NCBI GenBank assembly: GCA_028456385.1
Contig: JALNQF010000042.1
Coordinates: forward strand, 186,001-250,000
Reading direction: 5' to 3'
DNA: 64,000 bases
From: Ophiosphaerella korrae
Taxonomy: Eukaryota; Ascomycota; Dothideomycetes; Pleosporales; Phaeosphaeriaceae
The position numbers and the translations under genes are program-made. Below, piece after piece: positions 41,693 through 52,884 of the stretch (position 1 is its first letter; the number at the start of each line of letters is the position of its first letter). The notes under the pieces are model-generated. The model had not been told where the DNA came from. It ran no database searches and saw only the letters and a list, made by a program, of their open reading frames with translations.

Positions 41693-41990
41693 CTAGGCCG
41701 AACTGGAATTTCCGCCTTGACCCCCATGATTATGTCCCGGACGCGGACCTTTCTTCCTAGTCGATCCAGAATGAATCATCTGGTACCGGTGGCAGTTTCG
41801 AATACCGCTGGCAGGTTTATCGTCGCATGGATCTGCCGTGTACTTGACTTCGTCGCATGCCCCGATCGTGCAACCACCTCCAGAATACATATATGTGGTC
41901 CTGTATTCTTTGCACATGACTAGATTGGTGAGATAAAGGATGGCGATACTCTAAAGGAAGAGTAATGTTATTATGACTCGAGCTAAGGTA
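41693..41990 (-). pseudogene. Candidate small Cys-rich secreted protein with a stop in its hydrophobic leader
   Basis: The frame from ATG 41917 codes 74 residues with five Cys (CKEYRTTYMYSGGGCTIGAC, then DPC and NC). In the same frame just upstream is a hydrophobic stretch (VIITLLFL, TAG at 41953-41951, SIAILYLTNLVM) that would make a signal peptide or anchor if the stop were Gln. No start codon is found before it. The design fits a small secreted effector lost by mutation, but no family is recognised. Confidence 0.3.
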
Positions 41991-42004
41991 GCTTGAAGTT
42001 GAAG

Positions 42005-42205
42005 TCAACTCAAGAGTACCCAAAAGAAGGATTCTAAGTCGTGCATGAATGAATGTGGCTCATCGTCGTGAAGCACTCCGATCGCCATGAATGCTCTCGT
42101 GCCAGTCTTCCCTCGCGCCCCAGAAGATTTCTCCCGCTGCTCCTTAATAGAGAGGTCGAGGTCGATCAATATGTCCGAAGAGAAGTATATCCCATACCTA
42201 TGCAT
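42005..42205 (-). pseudogene. FunK1 protein kinase fragment
   Basis: 66 codons match the C-terminal lobe of the fungal FunK1 kinase family: ILIDLDLSIKEQREKSSGAR, KTGTRAFMAIGVLHDDEPHS and FMHDLESFFWVL. The catalytic loop and the N-lobe are missing, so it is a remnant. More FunK1 pieces lie at 51403, 52885 and 61420. Confidence 0.8.
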
Positions 42206-42239
42206 TTAATAATTTCAATTACCGGGTAGGTAACAATTA

Positions 42240-43670
42240 GGGTCATGCTCTCGTTCGTAACTATCTATAATGATTAATCCTTTATCCAAACTGTATTCTG
42301 TCCAAACCACCTGCTCTGTTGCAAGCTCGACTGTCTTGGTGGATATATTCATAGAATCTCTCCCTATATCATAATTGTTAGTATAGTTATATACAGTCTA
42401 AGGACGTTTCTGCGGCTTACTATAAACATTGTCTCGCAAGATTATGTTCTGAGGGTCTTCACCACCATCCTTTAAAGCAAGGCGTTGGGTATGAGTAGAA
42501 CGCATAGTCGTTCTCCTTGTCTTAGATGAAGAGCCGTAACCTCAACAATCCTAAGAGCTTAATGTCAGAAAAATCTGTCTCAGAAATCTATACTGGTTGC
42601 ACTTACCACCACACCATTGGCGATACCATCTCCCAAGAGAGATCCTTTGTATTAACTAAATCTACTTAAAACTTTAATTTTATAATGCTAACAATCAAAA
42701 CACTAATTCCTGTGTTAGCTATTTCCGCGTCTTTGTAAAGCAGCAAAGCATGAAACATACAAACCTCCTGTCATCAACATGACTATAACACCAATCTTTT
42801 GCCTCTTAGGTAGTCGAAGTTTTCGTAACAGTAGAACCGGCAGGATAAGTATTGCCGCATCTGTAGTAGTGTTCATAACGCCACTAAAGATTGTAATCTT
42901 TAGCTAGTTAATGCATGAACCACTAGTGATCGTAAGATCCCAGTATTTCTCTATTGGCCTGCAGGTGTACACCCATTCGAATAATGTCACCGGGCTATAG
43001 ATAACAACAAGTGTCATGATAATATATATAGCAACACAGAGATATCCTTCGAGCGCAAACTGAGTAAAAAAGGTGAGGATAGAGAGCTTTATAAGCATGA
43101 TTGACATGCCATAAAATGTTCCCTCAATGGCCCCCAACTTAAGAATGCATTAGTCAGTCTATCTTTAAGTGTGCAAAGAGGTAAGGTGGTAAGGTCACCT
43201 ACTTTCATAAAATTGGGATTATACCTAGTGAATGGAATGTCCCATAGGTGCCTACCATATCCATACTGAATACCTAGAAATGTTTTGTCAGTACCCTGTG
43301 CCTGCGTGAATGCAGAGCTACATACCGAGAACGCCGAGTATGGAAAACACCAGAGCGAATATCTGAACTCAGGATGTTTAGCAAAGTTATCCCAAATAAA
43401 ATAAAGTGAGCCTAACCCATGCGTCCTGACGTGGCGTGCGATAAAACGAACAGTGTAAAGTCGTAATCCGATGAACAGAGTTGAGAGGATCCCAGTCACA
43501 ATATAAACAGTCAAAAGGATATGCGCTCTAGACGGTGGATGGGTAAAGTCGGCGTAATGCCAAGAGGAGGAGGTATCACACCAACAACCTCGTCTCGCTG
43601 CGAAAGAATTGGAGAATACATCAAGTAGCAGGCTTAAGGTATAAGCGGTTTCGTCGGTGTCAGAAAACAT
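42240..43670 (-). pseudogene. Fungal rhodopsin-domain integral membrane protein, degenerate
   Basis: From ATG 43670 the reading gives AHILLTVYIVTGILSTLFIGLRL, then after introns ALVFSILGVLGIQYGYGRHLWDI, then GAIEGTFYGMSIMLIKLSIL with YSPVTLFEWVYTCRPIEKYW. After CIN a TAG at 42914-42912 interrupts, then SGVMNTTTDAAILILPVLLL and KLRLPKRQKIGVIVMLMTGG continue. Downstream pieces (NTKDLSWEMVSPMVWW) fall in shifted frames. This is the seven-helix fungal rhodopsin-domain family without retinal Lys evidence. Functions of relatives are mostly unknown. One nonsense codon plus decay of the 3' half make it a pseudogene. Confidence 0.75.
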
Positions 43671-43676
43671 TACAAG

Positions 43677-44063
43677 TTATACAATAGAGCAGACGTTACC
43701 AGAGATACATATTTCCACGTTTATGAAGAGTTGAAGTATTACACCAATCATGAGCATCAGACCCTTGATTGTCCCTCCCTCTTTGTTCAGGTTGAGTAAA
43801 GAGATCGTGATAAATGTGATGCTTCCTCTATAATGCGATTGGCACAATACCGCAGCAGAAAGCCATTCGGGATTCCCCAGGCGCCACAGAACTTCTGCTG
43901 TGGAACTGGAAGTGTTTGCCGTTCTTCGGATCAATCCGTGTGCATAAGATGATGCACTTGAGATGGCGTGCGTCTTTGCGCCATCCAAGCCATTGAACTC
44001 AGCCCTCAATGCTCCATCATCAATGCCACCAGTATTCTGCAATGGTGTTTCTTCTTGACTCAC
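43677..44063 (-). CDS. Hypothetical protein with one possible membrane helix
   Basis: 128-codon open frame from ATG 44063. The end is hydrophobic (IKGLMLMIGVILQLFINVEI). It lies just upstream of the dead rhodopsin-domain gene on the same strand. No family recognised. Confidence 0.3.
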   Translation of the reverse strand: MSQEETPLQNTGGIDDGALRAEFNGLDGAKTHAISSASSYAHGLIRRTANTSSSTAEVLWRLGNPEWLSAAVLCQSHYRGSITFITISLLNLNKEGGTIKGLMLMIGVILQLFINVEICISGNVCSIV

Positions 44064-45511
44064 GATAGCACCCAGAACTAGCCAGTAGGATCGTTAACCG
44101 AAAAGCAAGGCTCCAGAATCGTCAATGAGGCATTTTGCTTTTAGCTGGGAGCCGATACGGGAGAGTTTTTCAATCCCGTCCTCGTATTGCAGATGCGTGC
44201 AAGGAGGAAAATGAATGTGCTAACGTTACTCCTTGAGTAGCTCCCATTCTTTAGTCACAGTTTTCACCTGATCAAGCTACTAATGTGTTCTAGTTTTGGC
44301 ATAAAACAATTTATAGACCTGGATGCTCGACCCAAGCACCCTCTTCTCGTTTCCATTACTTGCACGAACATCAGATGGACTTCCCCTTGCCTACACATGC
44401 CATGCCGAAATTGTGCAGCAGGAGAGCCACTCCTCAACACACTATTCCCTAAAGCTAGAGGTGGGTCAATGAGGCGTTTACTGATCATTGTTCCGCTGGC
44501 GCAATGGGTCCAGTGCTGCGGCACCAGCTCACCGTTCCCCGCCAACTCTAACAATCCAAGGGTCTTGCCAAGCTGTGGATAAACTCACGTCGCTATCCCT
44601 TGTACGCCCGAGTTGTGCCATATTTCTGTGATTGGCGGAAACTTGGTGGCTGAGTCACTCCAATCGTGGCTCTGATCACTCCAATAGCAATGGTGATTGG
44701 CCCAATTGAAAATATGGCACAACTCGGCCTGACAAGGGATAGTTCGCATCAAATCCTCGTTTAACAATTCAGGCACTACTCTTCATAGGGACTGGTGGCT
44801 TTTGGTCCAGCCCATCGACGATCGGTTCTAAAGGCCTGCCCTTATTGATTCAGAACCGTACCACTTCAGCACTGTGGCTGAAGTTTGCGCGTTCGTCGTC
44901 CTCTGAGCTGAAGATCCTTGAAAATAGAACTTTGAGTCGCCTAGCGCCTGCATGCGCTGCATATGCCAATACCCCGAGCCGTTGAAGCTCGACCATCCTG
45001 AGAAGATTGCGGACCACGCTTTGCTCTCCCGAGTCGCCAGCTCGTTAGACTAAGTGGCAGATGGCGTAACTTGTGCAGACGCCGGTTGCTCCATCCTGTC
45101 AACCCCCATTTAATGGCGATCACTTTTCGTTAGCATTTGGCCGGATTTCGCAATCGCACTGCTCAAGTTACTAGAAACACCTAGACTTCGCGTTTCAAGT
45201 GGAGCAGCCGTCAAAAACTTTGACAGACATCCTTCTGCTGACATTCTAGCACCCATCGTCCCGGATCTTACCACGCGACTTCTTCCTTTACTACTGATCA
45301 TTTGTGCGGCCGCGCGAGCCGATCAAAAGGAAATATTCGCATGGTCAAAGCGCTCTCTGTCCCGGCACAGAGGTTACCTTCATTTCCATTGCGCTACAGA
45401 ACTCTCTGTAGTTGACGTGTCGTGCCATTCCTGTTCCTTGCTCTCGATAACGGTTGTCATCACTTCGTAAAGTGTCCTTGCAATTTAAAAATACTCCATT
45501 GGGGGTTTACC
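44064..45511. other. Intergenic with a MITE
   Basis: No gene seen. It contains the TA-flanked inverted-repeat element at 44596-44739. Confidence 0.5.
44596..44739. mobile_element. MITE with 31-bp terminal inverted repeats and TA target duplication
   Basis: The left end TCCCTTGTACGCCCGAGTTG and the reverse complement of the right end TCCCTTGTCAGGCCGAGTTG agree at 17 of 20 bases. The following GTGCCATATTT matches perfectly. Both ends are flanked by TA. The size (144 bp), lack of coding sequence and TA duplication are typical of Stowaway-like, Tc1/mariner-driven MITEs. Confidence 0.75.
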
Positions 45512-47098
45512 ATGGCCACGGTTCATACGTATCCCAAGGAAAGTTATGGTCCTACCGTCCTCGGAGTCACCATCACAGTAACCATCATAGCTTTGATAAC
45601 GCTGATCACTCGCCTATACGTGAGGGTGAAGATGATCCGTAATGTCGGCTGGGATGTGAGTGTGGTTCCAAGACTTCGATAGAACTCAATAAGCTTACCA
45701 TACCGCAGGACTATGTCATGATTGCCGCTATGGTTGTGGTCAGTCCGTGATGCATGTTTTCTCGGAGTTGTTTTTTAATTCACTTGTAGTGCATTGCTGA
45801 ACAAGCCTTGATAATACGTGAAGTTCACTTTGGCGCCGGAAAACATATCGATCAGATATCGCCGGAAGGAATTAAAGAAGCGTTCAAGTTGAACTTCGTC
45901 ACTCAGCCGCTCTATCTGTTTTCGGTCATGTTGGTCAAGGAATCGATCGGATTCTTCCTTCTGCGAATTGCAATCACCCCTTTTTACCGGCGAACGATCA
46001 TTTCTATTATGGGTTAGTGACTCTTTGTTGATTCAATCAGTCTCGTTAATATGTTGTAGTCTTCATGGCACTGTGCACGCTAGCTTCTATTATGGTACGT
46101 CGGCAGGTCATATGACGATTATAGCTCTATACTAACGAACTGTGATTAGCCCCTCCTATTACAATGCACGAATCTCGCCCTTCTGTGGGATCATGAAGCA
46201 AAAGGTACATGTTGGGATCCAAAAATAGTGAAAGCTACCGCCTACGCCTTTACGTGTAAGATGTTTCGGAGCTCTGACGAATTTACACGGGAGTCTAATC
46301 GTTTCATAGCGATAAACATTATGACAGACCTCCTATTTGCGGTATTCATACCAGTACGTGTTCACACGGTATTTGCTTCCTCCACTAATAAGAGCACAGG
46401 TTCCTATGCTATGGAAGTCGCAAATGAAACGCCGACAAAAGAGTCTTATCCTTGGTATTCTTGGGCTAGGATTATTGTGAGACTAACTCTCGTCCATCCC
46501 ACATATAGACATTGACAATGCTAGTGCCACCGCCGCAGCAATCGTTAAGATGAGCTACCTCCCATATCTCGGCCAGACGGGCGACTGGTTATGGGACGTG
46601 TGCAACCTCTTAATATGGGCAGTCGTGGAAACTCGCACCGGTATCACCGCAGGAAATCTATCATGCTTGAGGCCACTTTTCCGAAGTGTCCTGGGTTCGA
46701 CATACGGCCGCGGCTCCCGCAACAATACAGCGCCTAAATACCTTACACGACCATACGGTGCGGGCTCCAGTCACAAACCTGCCCAGAACTATACCTCGCT
46801 TGGTTCTATTCGAACGCAAGAAGACGCCTTTCGACCGTATGGTGCTAAAGAAGCGCATATAATGACTAGGATTGGTGCTAGTGACGAGCAGGATGCTAGC
46901 CCAAGTAGCACGCGGAATGAGAGCTTGGGGGAAATCAGTGGAGAGAGTATTGTGCGGTTGAAGGATCAGGCAGAGGGGCTTGGCGAGAGGGGAGGGATAA
47001 CGAGGACGACCGAGGCCAATATTTTGGTGTCGGCTGGGGCAGCGGAAAGTGTTGAGGAAATAACAAGACAAGAGCAGAAAGAGGTGCATATGGTATAG
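45512..47098 (+). CDS. Fungal rhodopsin-domain integral membrane protein, eight exons
   Basis: Exons 45512-45655, 45709-45738, 45790-46012, 46060-46094, 46150-46255, 46310-46353, 46400-46476 and 46525-47098 join in frame to 410 residues. The membrane core includes VLGVTITVTIIALITLITRL, DDYVMIAAMVV, LYLFSVMLVKESIGFFLLRI, INIMTDLLFAVFIPVPMLW and LGLFATAAAIVKMSYLPYLG, the usual seven-helix order. A hydrophilic C-terminal tail of about 110 residues follows. All splice sites are GT-AG and every phase fits, so the gene looks intact. Relatives are fungal plasma-membrane proteins, some linked to infection-related sensing. Function here is unknown. Confidence 0.85.
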
Positions 47099-48605
47099 GA
47101 TTACCAACGAGTGGCAGTGCTACACCGACCGAAAGCTCTGTTTCTATGCTTCGCTGTGAGTTATGAACAGGGATGCCAGTCGGCGAAGTCCCTAGGCCAG
47201 CGAGAGATAAGTGGATTGAATTAAGCTCCGGGCGCGATCGTACAAAGAGACACGATTGCGCATATCACCCTCCTTAGTTTTGTGTTGCCCTGACTGCAGC
47301 GCTCTCCTGGATACCACAACAGTAAGTCCTTATCACGATATAACACGTCATATATATGTGCTACTGCACCAGACTGCGAAAATTGTACACTGCTACTTCG
47401 TCAAGCGCTCTATTACAGGCACAACCAGAATAAAGCGGGTGTCGACATAGTGCGCCAAGGCCCTGCAGTACAAAAGAGGACAACAGGGTTACGTCTTCTA
47501 CAGCTTTGTTGCGACACAGGTCCGACCTTACTCCATACTTCTTAGCCTTCGACAGGAGTGGGTATTTCTTGTACCAACGAGCACTAGTCCGTCACCTACA
47601 ATCCTTATAATGAAGTCTAACAGGCTTTATGGCATACATCATGTCGCTACGGTTAATATTTAGAATTTTTAAACAATTTTATTTTCCATTGGGTAGAGAA
47701 TCTAGTTACGATAAAACATTGCATTGTGTTAATTAGGACTAGATAAAAGGGAGCGCCCTCGTACCCTGGCCGGGCTCCAAAGTAAGTCATGTTTTAATCC
47801 CTATTCACATGCGCTCGCAGCGTCAAAAAAGAAATATTCCAGCACTATTTTGCGTTGGTTCGTGGTTCTTGGACGATCCTGGACCGGGGCTTCCGGGCCG
47901 GATCCTATTGGCTGATGATGGCCGCTAATCCGAGGGAATTCTTTTTGTTATTGAAAGCAGTGAGGGAGCTTCCAGGGGCACCTTACTCGTGCCAAATTCT
48001 CGCGTAACCTGCACGCAAGACGTAAATCTTCCTTTCAGACTCTTCGTAATGGCTCGGCTTAGCATCATTATGGTGAATTTTGTGACTGGTGCTAGTTGCG
48101 AAATTGGCTTATGTGTAGTTACTGCTCTCTCAATGCGCAAGGGATCTGGCTCTTGGTGTGAATCGTTGGTTCAGTCCATGTAAATAGCCGAAATTAGGCG
48201 TTCTTATTGGACACACATGACTCCAAGTTTTTAGCCAAGGAGAGGACCAAATATCTTTGTATTTTCACCTCTGTGCTTATAGTTTTGTCCGTTGCTACTC
48301 GGCCATTAAGGAATGGCATATGATAGGAAAGGGCTTGTTTACGCTCCTGTCAAATGAACTCTGCGAACAGGTGATTATTTACGGATGGCTATGCGCGCTA
48401 GCCTGCATGTGGCTTGCATGTGGCTTACGGATGAGCTTCCGCAACCTCTACCGGTATACTACCACAGGGGTTTCCAAAAGTATTTTGTTTTTGGCGCTAA
48501 GGGCGGGGCTGCCAAGCTCCTGGCCCAACCCCAAACTCCATGCACCTGTGAATGTTCACTGTTTTGCTACTCACCCAAATCTTAACCAATTTTGTTCAAA
48601 TTAAG
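47099..48605. other. Intergenic and 5' flank of a Tc1/mariner relic
   Basis: No gene is supported. Part of the right side should belong to the transposon, but I could not place its left terminal repeat. Confidence 0.4.
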
Positions 48606-50061
48606 ATGCCAAAGGGCCAGGAGGTCCCTCTTGCAAAGCGTGCCCTTATTGTAGGACACCGACTGCAGTTTGGGCTGAGGTTCCATGAGATTGCCAATAA
48701 ACTCTCTCTCCAAACTGCAACTGTACAGAATATCTATTCACGTATCCTAGAGCGATCAGGGGCTCCAGATCTTGATCAAATGCTCCAGAATCTTCAGGAT
48801 CTCCCACGAGGTGGCCGCCCACGTATCGTTGAACCTGGGAGTGAACAGTCTATCCAGGTACGCCATGATGTACTGTATTGGAACACCTTCCCCCCTGACG
48901 AAGCTGCCAGCCATACCCGCCCTGAAGATGGTCACCTGACGTATAATACAGTCAGGAAAGTCCTCCAGGATACTCCTCACGTCAACGTGGACCCACAGAA
49001 TAACAAAAGGATCAAGAGGAATAAGAGGCCGCGCAAAGATCTCCTAGAAGAGAGCCATATTCAGGGGCGGCTTGCCTATACCCATGAGCTTGAACAACTT
49101 GATAGACATTTACTTAAGGAAGTACAAGAGCGGGAGGTGGAAAGGGGCTAAGGGGTCAATCATAATATAGTAATTATAGGCGTAGATGAATATTCACTTA
49201 ATTTTGGAGGTGTACCAGGGCAGAGGGTCTCAATGCTTGAAGGAGAGGACACATGAAGTGGCACAACCTGTTCCCCCTGAACGCTTTTCCCTTATGCAAT
49301 GGGGCGCTGCCTGCAGCCAGGACTCCCTATATGACCGGCCTACACGTATATAGGAGCCAGAGAGCCCTATCCTTACAATAGAGCTGGCTAATAAGCTAAA
49401 GGCTAAGCAGGAGCTTCTTACATAGAAGGTGCTTCAACAGAGAGTAAATGCAGGTGTTCCTAGAACTCCTGAGTACACTCACATGCAGAGGGTTAACGCA
49501 GAGATTCGTGAGTGGAATGCAAAGATTCCTAGGGGTGTAAGAGGAGGCAGGAGGTGCCTCAGGCGTATTGAATAGGAGTTTCCCATCTAGAACTTTGAGA
49601 AAGATGCCTAAAAAGGAGGCCTAGACTTTGTCTGGTACGCATCTGAAGTGCATGAAAAGGAGCTTATCCCATACTATAAGAAGCTCAAGTCAAGCCACCC
49701 AGGTAAGGCCATCTACGTCTCTGAAGATGGCGCAACTCCACACCTGAAAGCTCGAAAATTAATGAAGGTGGAGCTTGAGGAGGCTGGTGTTCAGTTTATT
49801 AATTGGCCATCAAAGTCTCCTGACTTACACCCAATTGAAGATATCCAAAAACACCATAAGTGGCTCCTAGAAGAGCTCCGTTTCAATACAAAGTCAGCCT
49901 TCAAAGAGGCCAAAGATCATGCAAAGGCTGAGATGAAGAGAGTATGGCAGAGAGATTAGGGGTTTGGACAGGTGGTTGAAGAATTGGGTTCAGTAGCTAA
50001 CTACATGCGTCTGGCTCTCCTTTGTAGGCTACATGACGGCCAGAACAACTTCAAGGCATAG
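48606..50061 (+). mobile_element. Tc1/mariner-type DDE transposase relic, RIP-mutated
   Basis: The first frame (ATG 48606) codes the N-terminal helix-turn-helix part (AKRALIVGHRLQFGLRFHEI, PRGGRPRIVEP). After a TAA at 49149-49151 comes HNIVIIGVDEYSLNFGGVPG, with the first catalytic Asp, then a one-base shift near 49248. The rest follows in the new frame with TAG at 49351, 49421, 49573 and 49588 and TAA at 49609, at expected Trp or Gln codons. The end is open: AIYVSEDGATPHLKARKLM with the second Asp, FINWPSKSPDLHPIEDI with the final acidic residue, and a basic helix. It is non-functional. Confidence 0.85.
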
Positions 50062-51402
50062 TACAATAAGAGCTACACCTGTATTCCTACGATCTATGTA
50101 GTTGATTGATTGATTGATTATATCCTACTCGGTTTCAGCCGCGATGTCTGCAGCTATGCCTGGTGGACAGGCGTGGCAGACAGCCGACACGACGCAGAAG
50201 AGAACTTCTGCCCCGTCCCACCTCACCCTTGCAAGCAAGAGCCATTTATCCCCAGAGGCCTGCCGTTGACCATGAGATCACTATCTACATTCGCCCGCTG
50301 GCGCATCTAAACAATGACCCTTATGTGTGAATACAATACTTCAAGGCTCGTAGAAGCGCTTTGCTCCGTGTGTCGCATCCGCTATACCTACAGTCTCCCC
50401 CTAATGCTCAGCTTCGTCTATATGTACTTGCCCTCGAACCCTCAGGGCCTAGAATATGTTCCATCGTTCTTGCTCCTTCGTGTTTTATTGCCTCCCACTA
50501 GGTTCCTATGTGGCCATGGTGTAAGGTGTGACCCTGCCGCCGAGCGCAGCGGTAGCATCCCTTTGTCGTGACGCAGCTCAACGAGAGCGATGCTCCGCTC
50601 GTGCGTGCCGTCGAGCCTACTGAGCATGAGAGCTCTTCCGCGAACCTCCTCAGACCTTGTCGGGTGTGTCGAAGGGTCACCACTCCTTTGACACGGGAGC
50701 GACAGTGGGCGAGGCTGTCTGTGTAACCGTAGTGTGTTGTGGCACCGAACGTAGCATGCCGGGTTGTCTGTGAGTCGGTTTGCGTGAGAGATGATGCCGT
50801 TCGGCCCAAGGACTCGTCGATGCGGGACGTTGCAAACATTGTCGGTTGGTGATGGGCCGGCAAGAAAGCCCATCGATGACTGTGATGTGTGTGTTGTGAC
50901 CGTTGTGCTAAAGGGGCGTCTGGGCTCCGTCGTCGCGTCTCGTGTTGCTGTATCGCGGCTAGATGGCTGTTGCTGCGCTCAATGGACATGTCATTTTAAG
51001 TAGCGTGCTCGTTGAGTTTGTTCGTCCGTCCCTGCCGTGGCCGTAGCAGCGACGCTACAGGTACCAATCGACGCGGAGGGACGCGTGACGGCCTGTAGAG
51101 CCTGTTACGGCCACTGGCAGATGTGTTCTGATGCTGTTGTGATGGGTATTCCAAAAATTGAGTTCTCGCTGTTTGTGCTGCTCCCCGGGGTGGGGGATTG
51201 TCTTATGGAACGCGCAATCCTAGGTCACGAGTACCGGAGTTCGGTAGATCGCTTTGGCCGACGTTGCCGATGATGTTGTTCCGTCCGAGCCTCCTCGCCT
51301 GCATGTTGTCGCGTCTTTGCCTGACCCTTTTCCTCAATCATCTCCACTCTTGCCGTACTCCTGGGCCTACAAAGTCGCAAATGCACCACATGTCTACTGT
51401 AG
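50062..51402. other. Mixed repeat-derived DNA without a supported gene
   Basis: It starts with four TGAT units (50103-50118) and a dispersed-repeat copy (50117-50184). Open frames at 50442-50989 on the minus strand are low-complexity and have no domain. Confidence 0.4.
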
Positions 51403-51905
51403 ATGATGACGACGAATCAGTCTCGCTCGGAAATACTTGAGTCCAACCTAATAGGCAACCGGTTGGACGGCTTTCGAGCTGCCTGCGCCCTGAATTTTAA
51501 AGATGAAGGCAGGCAGGACGTAAAACCCGAAGGTAATTCCTGTTGGAGCTCCTATACGAACACGATTAATGCTAATAGGGCTTAAAAACACTCTCGTCGA
51601 TCTCTTGCTCGCCTTGCAAAGTATTCCTGCCTCTCGATATCTTCTATCCAAGAAAGGGAGTAAGAATTTGTTATACGATCTCATAAGACTGGTTTTAGCA
51701 GTGAACTCTGGTATTATTGACACTGTACGGATTGAACCTCTCGATACAGTTCTCAACAAAAAGCCTGATGAACTCATCTGGGACGCTGTCTACGACGCCA
51801 TGACCGTATCGGCATCTCCGCCCGGTACTCTATCATCCTTTCTACGCGCGCCGTGGTTACACAATGTAAGTAGCTTTGCGAACTTAACTCAACACTGCAA
51901 ATATG
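51403..51905 (+). pseudogene. FunK1 kinase N-terminal fragment, copy A
   Basis: Starts with MMTTNQSRSEILESNLIGNR and LDGFRAACALNFKDEG, then a frame change near 51580, then NTLVDLLLALQSIPASRYLL and KKPDELIWDAVYDAMTV. It stops at HCKYVD near 51900, where homology to copy B (52885) ends. The kinase domain is absent. Upstream bases 51265-51320 also match the region before copy B, so the two derive from one duplicated segment. Confidence 0.7.
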
Positions 51906-52019
51906 TAGATATACAGAATGAAATGTAGTGTACGCCTTTTATGTTTGGAGCCCCTTAGTAGAATGGCAATATGCTGACGCTCTACAGCAATTTCTACAAG
52001 TGCTTTGCTCCTAAGCTGT

Positions 52020-52583
52020 CTATTCTTGCAACTCCCGCTAGAAATCTGGTGTATGATCTATCGCATCCTTCTTCGTTTAGAGCGACACGTGCGCATGATA
52101 CTACCTCTACAAGATGAATACTATATTCCCTGTCTGAATAACCTGTATCCTTCTATCTTAGGTATATGCCGTCTTATATACTAAGAGGCACACTACGTAT
52201 TGTACGGAGAGAATTTATTCTACGCCCACCGAATCGACGAGGATAATGACAACGTAGCTTTAATACGGCGCGCGAAATATTGTATTGGTTTGCACGAGCG
52301 CGAGGATGGTGAAGACGAGGCGAGGAAGCTAGCACAATTTTTGAGTTTCTGGAAGGAGCTAAGGTTTCTTGAGCTGGAATTTGGATTCGATTTACTAGAG
52401 GACCTTAGCATCTACGATCTTGCTCGCTAAGCTATTAAAGGTCATCGGCGTCTGATACATATTAAGATATTGTCTCCCGTGGCCTTTAGTGAGATGGGCT
52501 GGAGACATTCCTGGAGACTGTGGCGTATTGTGAGAGATCAGGCTGTCCTACTAGAATGGCTTGAGGAAAACATAGTAAAATAA
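52020..52583 (+). pseudogene. F-box-like fungal protein relic with two in-frame TAA stops
   Basis: Reading begins near LQLPLEIWCMIYRILLRLER, the F-box-like start, and passes NLYPSILGICRLIY, TAA (52182-52184), EAHYVLYGENLFYAHRIDED. It then runs to IYDLAR, TAA (52428-52430), AIKGHRRLIHIKILSPVAFS and a true stop at 52581-52583. Both internal TAA codons fit CAA to TAA. The conserved ICRLIY-EAxxVLYGEN block is typical of the family. No start codon could be fixed. Confidence 0.6.
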
Positions 52584-52884
52584 ATCTGATTATTTGTCTC
52601 CTCTAATGACTCGTAGTATGCCTGTGTTAAGTGAAATATAGCTAAGCTACTCCTTTAATCTGACCGATAATTATTAAATGCATAACTAATATTCTTATGG
52701 TGAGCTGAATTGCACTGCCCCGATGGTACAAGAAGCGGAGCTAATTAAATGCTCTTGGAGTTTGGGGCGATGTTCTTCCGGGTTAGCCTCCTTTGCGGCG
52801 CGTTGTCGCGCCTGTACTCCTTATTGTCCTTCGCATGATCTTCTGATATACTAGGGATTTACGAATGCTTAAAAACCGCGAACT
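52584..52884. other. Spacer between FunK1-related segments
   Basis: Bases 52768-52840 resemble 51268-51340 upstream of copy A. No gene. Confidence 0.4.

Noticed and set aside
48396..50110. Terminal inverted repeats of the Tc1/mariner relic
   Set aside because: A weak resemblance between ACAGGGGT near 48460 and ACACCTGT near 50085 was too short and imperfect to mark the ends.
50498..50989. 163-codon minus-strand frame
   Set aside because: Low-complexity, no family signature, in repeat-derived DNA. Not supported as a gene.
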